From the NCBI GenBank assembly GCA_964036275.1, contig OZ038435.1:27943521-28007520 (forward strand): a DNA stretch of 64,000 nucleotides. Reading direction: 5' to 3'. The notes beneath the pieces were generated by a model. That model saw nothing but the letters and a program-made list of their open reading frames with translations, was not told the DNA's origin and made no database searches. Position numbers and translations under genes: made by a program. The stretch comes from Litoditis marina. Taxonomy: Eukaryota; Nematoda; Chromadorea; Rhabditida; Rhabditidae. Positions 46,747 to 56,404 of this stretch are shown piece by piece. Position 1 is the stretch's first letter. Each line of letters starts with the position of its first letter.

Positions 46747-49700
46747 TCAGATACGTCTGTTTGCCAGTTCTCCGAAAACATAGCATTTCTTTTCCTGTGA
46801 AAAAGATTATTTGCACATGGTTTCAACGTCAACATACATTTCAATTTTTCTGTATTGTTTCAACTGTTCTCCTTCTAAAGTTAAAGCATGTAGGAAAACT
46901 TGATTTCAGGTTTGTTTTTGTTAACGTGACCAAACTGAAAGAATAATTAAACCACTTGAACACGGTACAACATAAAAAACCTATGTGTTGACATATTCGG
47001 TAATCTAATGCGTTTGAAATTTCATCCCTATGTTGCAGTAATGATTAACGATCTCTGATACATGCGCTGACATATTTGCAACTCAGTTTTGGTCTCCAGG
47101 TACTGGCTGCTTCACCCGAAAACTCATCTATAGTCGTCGCCGAAGGAAAGGCAGTAGGGTACTGTATATCTCATTTTCCGTTGTCTACGGAGACATGTAA
47201 CTGATTCCCAAGATTCTTAGTTGTGTGCTATCGTAGCGCAGTGGTTAGCGTCAGCTACGAATATTTTGCTCGCATGTTCAGTTCCGGTGAGAGACAATAA
47301 TTTATAAATTTGGCACGCCCTACACTTACATCTTCTAAAACCATAGGGTCTTCGGCAACACATCCAAACGCTTCTTGGAACTCCGTGGACTGCATCAGGA
47401 CTCCGTTCACACGTACAACCGACGATGAATGAGGATCGCTCAAAAGGAGTTCCTTCTGGAATTGTGGTCGTAAAGTTTCACTCGCAAATTTTCACAATTG
47501 TGGACTACGACACTATTAGGTGTATACCTCTTACATATTTGAAAATCTTACGGTAATTTATCTGTTTAAAACACTATAATAGAGTATACTGCTAGTACAC
47601 AAACCCAATTGTTTGGTTGATAGATAAACGTGTTTTATGACTGCTCGTAGCTGATAGAGGGACCTCGATTTCAGATGCAGAAAAGCACTCTCAATAAGGT
47701 TCACGTGGAAAAAAAGTTGAAACCCAAGCATGATAGGTAACAGTTTCTGAGAAACATAATATGTATGGCCATACATTCAACCTCTCCAAATGAGCGAAAA
47801 TAGTGAACATTTCCAATAATTTACCATTCATGTCTAGCCTGAGCAGTATAAGTTTATTTGAACTCACTTTCTGGGTACACCAGTTGATAGCGATGCCATA
47901 GAAGTACAGTTGATCCGGAGTCGTATTGTGAGGCAGGGTCTTGAATGAAACACCAAACTTGAGCGTCAATTAAGTTTGAACATACAGTTATATCTTAATT
48001 TTTTCAGAGAGCACGTGTGAGAGGGTAAAAATAAAGGTGCACAATCGGGCGCAGCGCGGAGCGCTGCGCAGATTAGTTTTTGTTCAAAGGTCTGCAGACA
48101 ATACAAAACAGTTTATTACAATTTTCTTCAAAGTACGTCGACCATTTCCCTAGATATTTGCATGAATTACTGAAGGGCAACACGTCTACAAGAAATTAAG
48201 TTCACGTTCCAAAAAAAATTTGTTGAGAGGAGTTAAAGGACCCAACGTCTCGCAGAAATGGCTTCCGTGCGGGGCGGCGGCGGCGGCGGCGGCGACAAAA
48301 GTGTCCGCCTCCTCAAATCTGGGCATAGTTTTGCTCAAAATCAACTTATTCCGAAATTTCGTACACTGTTAAAAAGCCATAAAAAAGTTGCGGTATACGT
48401 ATTTTTCAGATGTGTCGTAAATTTGAATATTACGTGTGAGACGACCGAAAATGGTCTCGCGAAAATTATGGATAGACCAGTTTTGTGAAAATAAAAATGA
48501 AAGAAGAGTTAACCGTGTAGTAGGAATCATTTTTCCAATGGAGATATCATGACAGGCGGGTACAGCTTGGTTTTCATTCCTATTCACATGTCTGAATGGC
48601 GGATCGGATAAAAGCTCTATTTACGCACGGCGAACGGAGGTTCGATTCCTGCCTGAAGCACAAAATTTGCTATCACTTGAACGAGGTTACAACTACACAA
48701 ATGTTCTGAACTACGTCGCGGTTTAAAACTCCAATAGAAAAACATACAATTCCTTGTTTGAATTATTGTTCAAAAAATCATTTTTATCAAAAATGACCGT
48801 TACTTCGTAACCATAGAAAAAGAGTTCAATTAGTATAAAAAACGAGTGTAAAGAAAGTAAAGATTAGTTTTGAATAAACATGTACAAGAAATATAAAAGA
48901 AGTCCAATAAAAATATTTTGAGGAAAATGCTAATCTCGCTTCTCTTGAAAACAAAGCAAAAAAAGCAAAAGCAAATTTAGCAAAAAAACTCGGTATCCTT
49001 TTTTTGAATTCTTAAACCGAGCGAGATTAGACTTTTCCTCAAAATATTTTTATTGGACTTCTTTTATATTTCTTGTACATGTTTATTCAAAACTAATCTT
49101 TACTTTCTTTACACTCGTTTTTTATACTAATGTATTAAATGATGGTTTATCCTAAACACTTACCGTGAAATTTAGGCTTGACGATGTGAGGTAGTTTTTC
49201 AAAATCAGTGTGGTTGTGACTGCGGCTATGTCAGCTGCGTCTTCCCTAATTGTCCGTTCTCCACTTCTACAAGTCCACTGGAATCGAAACAGTTGTGTGG
49301 TGGATAATAAAACGAATAATCAAAATTATAACGTGGTACTTTACATCAGAATTCATGATACGGAGCAAACTAAGCCAGAACTGGAACGAGGCCCACTTAT
49401 TGCCGTGTTTAGTTTTTTTCTAACATTTTTCAGTGGACACAAATGACAGTTTTCGCATTGAGTTGGCTTTTTATTATACCCAGCTTGGTTCATGAAATGT
49501 TTTATGTGGAGAAATGTTCATCTCGATGGCTAAGTTGAATTTTGGTATAACTCTTGTCTACCAATATACCTACAAACTAGTACAAACTATAGAAAAGGTT
49601 TCCCAAGAAGCATGTACATCAAATAGAAATCAGCCACTTTTGGGCGGCTCACTGTGAGAAGGGACACACGAGTGTAATACTACACTAGAAGTCAATTGAA

Positions 49701-52700
49701 TAGTCCCGTAATCTTAGCATTCTACAGATGCATCGTGCATTTTGTCAATGCACGTTTCTGAGTTTTGTTGTGTTTAATACGTTTCACGTGTCAGTGCAGT
49801 TGCCTTACAGTATATGCAACCTCTAACACTCACATTTCCGCTAAACAATTCACACGCGTTCTCCATCTGAGATTTGACGCAAGCAATATCGACAGGAGAT
49901 TCTGCCTTCTTGAAATAGTAGCCGTTCTCAAAGATGGCGTGGCCAACCTCATGAGCGAGCACATTACCGAGAGAAGAAATCTGGGTGAGCTTGTTGAATG
50001 AACGTATTGACAAGAAGTGTGCATTTGTTTGTTCCATCCACATGAAATCCTATACAGTAAGATACTGGAACGTCTTGACAATTCTTCTCATAAAGAAGTT
50101 TTGAGAGGACTATAGAATAGGGAATTCTACTTTACGTTTCTAAAATGTGATTTATCACAGTTATTCTTCGAAACCTCGCGGTGTTAATGACAAACGGGTC
50201 ATTTACTATTCGATGGAATATTTCAGGACATTAGAGATGGGTGAAAGGAAACTTTGAAGAACGTGAAACTTGTTGACACGTACCTATCTCACACGGTTAG
50301 TATGCCTATGTTTGTAACTAAGACTATTAACTCACGACACTCATTCCGTCCTGCATATCCAATAGGCCATAGAGTGGTGGCATCACGAACACATCGTTAT
50401 CATTATACATCGCATTGAAAGAGGCTATGTGAGGAAGCAGGTGTTCTTGGTCATAACTCAACGTTGAGTTGATGCTCGTTACCACTACTTCGTAAGCTTT
50501 TACGAAACACAGTTCGTACTCCACGGGAAGTAAACCGCTTATCCTGAAGCAGATATATGTTCTGGCACCGTAGCAAAGTTTCATGAAGAGGTCACCTTTG
50601 TGCTGAACTATCTGGTCACCACCTCGCTCACAGTTGGGTCACCTGCACTATGCTTATATAGTCTATTTAGTTCCGATCTGGACTCCGTTTACTGTATGAA
50701 AATAGGGGCGGAGCTTATGACTTGGCAACTATTCAAACATTCTGGATAATGATTCTGCGTTTTCAAAATAACTGCAGCTTAGGGGATCGAACCTACGAGT
50801 TTGGACAGCCACCTGGCCGGAACCAGCGCCTCAGACCACTCGGCCATTTGGACTCATTAGGAGTGCGGAGGGGGAGCGGCCCATATACGGCAATCTCGCA
50901 AATTTCAGTGCGTGCAAAATTTTATCGAATTTCTTAATGAAAATTCAAGTGAACTTGACATTTGGGATTAGCAAAGAATATAATCTCTCATACAATCTCG
51001 AAAAGATACCATAACTAAGGAATAATTGTATACGTAGGTTAAACTTTTATTTGACTGTTGGAAAGATTATTGATTGTGGCCTGATCTGGCAAAATGCCCA
51101 GTCGGCGCCCTGCACACGCAACGCGAGGGGTGCCAGGGATGCAACACTTTTGATGGATACGAGTCCAGTTGGGAACTAAACAGACTATACATACAAAGCG
51201 AGCAACTGGGTGGCCAGAATGTGACTAGGTCCTCGGTCAGGTTGAGCTCACAATATGCATGACTTTGCTACGGTGCCTGATTCGGCTGTAAGAAGAGGCA
51301 AGTATAGTTTGAGGTTCGATCAGACAAGGGCATACTAAAACTATATGTGTGCCGCATCTGATGTGTACTTCGAGCTGAGAGTCTTGCAGTACACTACGAT
51401 TGTTTCAATGACTGCTTTGGTTTTCTAAATTCAACTGTAAATTCTTCGAAACTAGTTCTGTGCACTTTTCACAATGGTGAACCGTGACCCAGAATCCAAT
51501 TCAGAAAGTGTTAACTTTTCCGATAACATTCACGTGTTCAAAACGGAGGAAAATTCTCATAACCAGTGGCAATGAAAACGACTGAAGTTTGATTTATTAG
51601 TTTCAGTCGCGATTTTTAATTTCTGATATGTGTGCGAATCACGTTTTAGAGTTGGTCTCACCTACATAGTCATCGGGATCTTCACGTGACAACTACAGTT
51701 TACAGTTGAATGTTTTGATGAGTTCACTCAAGTTTATAAGGCATCAATCATTATGAGCGCGTAACAGGGTCACAATATCCTTTTCATAATCTAAATGTTT
51801 CTAATTTTATTTCTCCAATCGGAGTGCCACAACCAACAATGTGGAAAGTCACGTGTTGAATCGCGAATGAATCTATTCTATTCTATTCTATTCTAAGGGC
51901 AATGGCTTTACGGGAAATATTTTCCTATATGAAAATGTCATGAACTGTTTTCAGAGCGTTTTCACAATTTCAGAAACGTTTTCCAAACAACCGAAATAGC
52001 GCACGTTCCCTCAGTACAAGTCGGGAACCAAGAATTCACCATATACGATCTCGGGAGACGGGTTTCACTAAGTTTGAATTCGTTAGCAAACTAACGCACC
52101 ATTTGTCCCTACAGAGGGTATAACTTGTATTGAAGAAGTCCAGAGCACTTTCAAGTCTAGGACTGTAGAGCCAGGAATAGAGATGCAGTCCGTTCATGAT
52201 ACGTGATATGCGAGTACCGAGATTGTGCTTGACAACCCACTTTGACTCCTAAAAACGAGATCAAAATAGAAAACCCCGCCCTTTCGGAAAAGTTTACTTC
52301 GGACCCAAAAAGAAGAGGATGGGCTCTGGAAACCGTGGTCGGGTACCCGCTTAGCGTCTTCGAATCTGCACTATAGTCGTAAAAAATATAAGAGGAGGAT
52401 AATAAACGGATATTTTGAGGAAAATGCTAATCTTGCTGGGTTTAAAGTTTAATAAGAACATTACTAAATTTGTCGTACCGATGATAAAACTGTCGAGTAC
52501 AGCTCACCAAGATCTACCTCATTTTGAGCTCCGCCTCACAGGTTACCATTATCTTACACCCACCAATAACAGCTTGAGCATGGTCTCCTTGATCGTTTCG
52601 AATAGTCGAGAGATTTTCTTCTCTTTTTCAAAAATACCGTTTTTCTCGTTATTTGTGTATTCGAACCATGCGGCCAGATCGGATAGACTGCCGATATACT

Positions 52701-54896
52701 TCTTTGCCTCCATTGTTTTGTTCTGGAATCTCTAGTTCGACGCTCCTGTTTGCTCAAGAGACACATTTGACAAAAAAGTATATTTCCATTTCAGCAGAAA
52801 TAAATTACGAGAAGACAACAATTGTGGAACAAGTGAAAACTCTTGCAAAAAACTATCAATGTAGCTGGATTGATTCAAGGGCAAAAAAGTGGTGCCAATA
52901 GTTGTGCTCTAACTGCTGAGTACGTATGCTAGAAGATCCCGGCCCCTTCATCCCATCCTGCGTCTCTGGCTCTCCCGCACTATTTCTCGTCTCTTACATC
53001 ACAGCGGGATATGAGAGCAGAGAAACAGCGTATGTTTGATGATACGCAGGATTGGACGAAGGGGTCGGAATCTTCTAGCATACTTACTCTGATCAGACTA
53101 CACGTCGAAGCTGGCCGCACCCAATATTGCTAACCAGGATGTGTCCGTCTTTTGAGTCACGTCTAAAACGGACACCAATTGAAGAGATTCAGGTGGGATT
53201 CATGCGTAGTCATACATTGGAAAATCAACGAAAAATAAATAGTGAATAATAGAAAACACGAATTTGACTCACGAAAGTTTGATTTTTGAACAGTTCATCA
53301 TCTAGTTTTGTCATTAGTACTTCAGTACCGTTTTCACATCCGATGAAGCTATCTAACTCATCACGACTTCTAACCATAGTCACAAATTGATGAAAGGAAT
53401 CTTGGTCGGACGAGCATCTGTGAAAAAAATGTTCCAGCGCAATTTTGTGTTTTTCACAAGTTATTTTGCTGCGCATATTAGTTTTGTTCGCAGTTCTGCA
53501 GAAATTCCATCATGGTTTATTGCAAGTTTCTTCATATTCTCTCAAACACTTCCCTTGACACTCTCATAGAATACCGAGAGAACACACGTCAATCAGACAT
53601 GATATTTATGTTTCACGTCGATTTAGTTAAGAGAAGTTATAAGGTCGAACGTGTCACATGAATAGAACTCCCTGGAAATAGGCTTTGCAACACAATGTAC
53701 AAAGTGATGATTCATGATCGGTACTGAAATTGGTTCTATCACTGGGTGCAGATATTCGAGAAAAACAAATTAAATGGACTAAAAGAAAACTGTCCCACCT
53801 CTGGAGAAAATGTTCTCGGCGTTCCTTGAGGGACATGTCGTTCCGAACGTACCTCGCGTCTTCCTGGAAAGGAAGTGATATATACTAGAAGTCAATTGAA
53901 TAGTCACATGAAGTTAGCATTCTAATGACAAATCGTGCACTTTGTTATTGCACGTTTCTGAGTTATGCTGTGTTTGTCATGTTTCACGTGACTCTGCAGT
54001 TGACTGATAGTATACTAGACATTTAATGGCCCGTATTCACGAAAACCCCGCTTTGCACTCTTCTTTTGCGTAAATAATAATAAGAACTGGCCTGAGAGCC
54101 CACTTTATTTCGGTGAGGGTGGTAACTGCTTACTAGAAGAGATCAAAAAGTGAATGAAACGTGCATCTGCCTAAATTAACAAAAGGTGCACCTTATTGTA
54201 GGTTTACGGGCTTTGATGTATGTTAAATGTTTTAAGCTCAGAGAAATGTGATACACACTAGAAGAACAAGAGAGAGAAACATTATAGAAAGTGGTACGTT
54301 TTCCCTCTACCTCAGACCTGGCCACTATCGGTTACACGGAAAAACGTTACACGTGAATGAGAAAATCGGTGTACCTGGAGTGATTGCAACACCCTTCCGT
54401 AGCTCTCTGGAAGATAGGGGTAAACGACATCTCGGAACCATCGTTTAGCATTCGATATGAGAAAGTCACTTTCGGTCAATCTACTCGGACACACGTGATG
54501 ATAGAAGTCGTCACACGGTCTGACGGTGTGGTCCAAGTTACTGTAATACATGCAAATTGGTGAATGTCATTCACAGAACCTGAGCGATATTTTTACCTAT
54601 TTAAAGAAGGACGTTTATGTGGACTAATCCCGTGACATCGGTCCTTTAAACTACAATTGAAAGATGTATTGCGGTTTAAATGACTGAAGCGTACGGATTG
54701 GACCACATAATCGTCCTTCTTTAACGAAATGTTCCGCATAACTGAAAGGGAATCAAACCAACCGTTGGTGGTATTTGGTGTTTTATGTGACCTACACTGA
54801 AATAGTTACGGTAACTTACTGCTTTAGATGAGAAACTATGTGATCTGGTCTTATTTGAGCCAACACGAGAGGCAGAAAGAACGAAAGACACCGCAT
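46747..54896 (-). CDS. Neprilysin-like M13 zinc metallopeptidase, gene E
   Basis: Predicted secreted zinc endopeptidase of 491 residues. Exons in order on the minus strand: 54820-54896, 54375-54540, 53799-53863, 53273-53417, 52564-52722, 52100-52248, 50336-50543, 49834-49980, 49164-49277, 47868-47939, 47330-47455 and 46747-46794; the sum is 1476 bases, open throughout. The signal peptide is MRCLSFFLPLVLA. Motifs: RPCDDFYHHVCP in exon 2, NAMY at residues 297-300 (a complete NAxY site), HEVGH at 333-337, EDAAD at 384-388, YFYGIAINWC and HSSSVVRVNG at 443-452. It ends EKKCYVFG. Of all genes here it best keeps the known M13 catalytic and substrate residues. A TATA-like box lies about 30 bases upstream. 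Introns hold E2, M1, M4, FB1 and T1 elements. Confidence 0.9.
47129..47323 (+). mobile_element. tRNA-like TIR element family T1, copy 10
   Basis: The head is TATAGTCGTCGCCGAAGG, the A box is TAGCGCAGTGG, the B box is degraded (TGTTCAGTTCC) and the tail is GGCACGCCCTACA. On the minus strand it starts 6 bases into the intron after gene E exon 11. Confidence 0.75.
48046..49128 (+). mobile_element. Composite element E2, copy 2
   Basis: Near-identical to 38814-39924, with the palindrome tip GGGCGCAGCGCGGAGCGCTG at the left and the foldback (arms about 48832-48945 and 49020-49128) at the right. AT flanks both ends. It lies in gene E intron 9. Confidence 0.75.
48258..48488 (+). CDS. 76-aa frame inside E2, copy 2 (hypothetical)
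   Basis: It begins MASVRGGGGGGGDKSVRLL and has the same length and stop as the frame at 39027-39257. No domain is recognised. It may be a chance frame in a repeated element. Confidence 0.25.
   Translation: MASVRGGGGGGGDKSVRLLKSGHSFAQNQLIPKFRTLLKSHKKVAVYVFFRCVVNLNITCETTENGLAKIMDRPVL
49681..49814 (+). mobile_element. MITE family M1, copy 5
   Basis: It starts near TACACTAGAAGTCAATTGAA and ends CAGTTGCCTTACAGTATA. It lies about 14 bases beyond the gene E exon 8 donor. Confidence 0.7.
50565..51278. mobile_element. MITE family M4, copy 2, with internal insertion
   Basis: The ends are GGCACCGTAGCAAAGTTTC and ACTTTGCTACGGTGCC, a long inverted pair. It is about 520 bases longer than the copy at 3887-4078 and includes a tRNA-like segment at 50774-50855. 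It lies in gene E intron 6. Confidence 0.75.
50774..50855 (-). other. Class II tRNA-like (Ser/Leu-type) segment
   Basis: On the minus strand it reads ATGGCCGAGTGGTCTGAGGC (A-box region typical of Ser or Leu tRNAs), has an extended middle and a B box GGTTCGATCCC. The acceptor ends do not pair, so I read it as a tRNA-derived fragment within the M4 element rather than a tRNA gene. Confidence 0.5.
51871..51895 (+). repeat. TCTAT microsatellite
   Basis: About five tandem TCTAT units in gene E intron 6. Confidence 0.85.
52916..53092. repeat. Foldback element FB1, copy 2
   Basis: It has the same arms (GTATGCTAGAAGATCCCGG) as 10334-10495 and lies in gene E intron 4. Confidence 0.7.
53463..53663 (+). 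mobile_element. Degraded E2 fragment
   Basis: GCTGCGCATATTAGTTTTG followed by GTTCTGCAG and later TTAAGAGAAGTTATAAGG aligns with the left 200 bases of E2. The palindrome tip is mostly lost. It lies in gene E intron 3. Confidence 0.55.
53881..54014 (+). mobile_element. MITE family M1, copy 6
   Basis: It runs from TATACTAGAAGTCAATTGAA to CAGTTGACTGATAGTATA. It begins 17 bases upstream of the gene E exon 3 acceptor. Confidence 0.75.
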
Positions 54897-54923
54897 ACTT
54901 GGCTGGACTCTTCTAACTCATCG

Positions 54924-54929
54924 TTTATA
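54924..54929 (-). promoter_or_regulatory. TATA-like box of gene E
   Basis: On the minus strand TATAAA lies about 30 bases before the start codon at 54896. Confidence 0.4.
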
Positions 54930-55723
54930 CCTTTGATACTTTTTAATAAAAATGGACAACACAATCAACGTATTCACATGTATGCAAAAATTGAAGAATA
55001 CCTTTTGTGAAGAAATTCATCCGTCAGAATACATTTGAATAGGAAGTGGGCACCCGTTGAGAAGTTTTATCACATGAACGCTTCAGAAATTTCAAGCCTC
55101 GAACCGTTCTGAATACTTCGAGCTCATAATGAAACACGATATAGCATACGAGGAACATTGTTTTTCTTGAGAAAGTGTCACATGACTTCAGAGTTGCTGC
55201 GATTTTTGAGAGAGATAAAAGTTTCTACAAGGTATTGCTGTTTCTATGCATAGCTGATCAAGTTTGATTCTACAGTTCTGTTCACACTATTTTTGTTTGG
55301 TTCTTACCAACACTGTGTTTAACATGTTCGGCTTCTATTATCAACTTGAACTTGGCCCACCGCACGTTTTTAGATGACAAATTTCACGTAATGTCTGCTT
55401 TTAGGCGTTGATGTCCGTTCACAACTCATAAAAAATTTGCCTACCTGTAAAACTTGCTTGTCAAACGTTGCTCATTCAAATATACCGTGATCAATGATAA
55501 TCAACAAAGAAATTGTTTCTTTTGTCATCTCGCTTAGAATGCGCTAATCATATCATTTTTTTTTGTCAAAAACATAAAAAATAAGAATAAGAGGAAAACA
55601 CTGAGAATACTGGTCTTCTTTTCTCTCGGCCCCTTGCGTTTGCCCGAATTTTTGTGCAAAACGATATGTTGAATGGGATAAAGGTAAGAGATCGTACAAC
55701 AAGTTTTTCAGAGATTTTCCTAG
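54930..55723. other. Intergenic DNA upstream of gene E
   Basis: AT-rich sequence with no recognised gene or repeat up to the lone exon at 55724. Confidence 0.5.
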
Positions 55724-55862
55724 ATGCTTATTCGACCGAGATATCTTGCATGAATTTGTGACTATGGTCCGAGGTCCTGAGGAGATTGATAGCTTTATCG
55801 GATGTGAAAACGAAACCGAAGTACTAATAAATCAGCTGTATAGGAGGAAGATTTTCCAAATC
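55724..55862 (+). pseudogene. Lone M13 exon 4 on the plus strand
   Basis: The translation contains HEFVTMVRGPEEIDSFIGC followed by ENETEVL, closely matching gene E exon 4 (HQFVTMVRSRDELDSFIGC then ENGTEVL). It has an acceptor (TTCCTAG), starts in the right phase and stays open; its length of 139 bases is 6 shorter than its relatives, followed by GTATTT. No other M13 exon is visible on the plus strand nearby, so it is a remnant of an inverted duplicate. Confidence 0.8.
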
Positions 55863-56404
55863 GTATTTTGTTGACTTTGTCGCATAGTTTTCGTATCGCA
55901 AAATACTAAATGTTTAAGTTTTCCTGTTAGGTCTGAGTTTTTAGTACCACATAGGACCGCAACTTCACGTTAACTATGTATTGATAATCTCATCGTTACC
56001 AGTGTGCTACGAAACTCGCTTGACGTGTTCGAATCGAGCAACTAGTTTCTTTCTGTCAAAACTCGAAAACTCGATAACTCGAAATTTGACTATACTCGGT
56101 ATATCGATATTTTTTCATAAAATATCATGTGAGCTTATTTTTCTGAAACGGTTGTGAATCACTGTTGTAGGAAAAAAACTTCTTTCGTGATTTGCTCAAC
56201 TAAGAAGCAGGAATGTTATTTGTGCAATAAAGTTGTGAAAAAAGACGCAGGTTTGGTCGTTTGGATCGAAAAGTCGATATACTCATGAATATGACTTCAG
56301 AACGTTCAGATAGCCTGAAACCCATACCTGTTTTCTGAACAGATTGACACGTTACCATGAGGCACAAGTTTGGTTACGGCTCCATTCATTAATAGACTTT
56401 GAGA
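55863..56404. other. DNA between the lone exon and the phosphodiesterase gene
   Basis: Nothing recognised apart from short AT-rich stretches and a few TCGAAAACTCG repeats near 56070. Confidence 0.5.
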
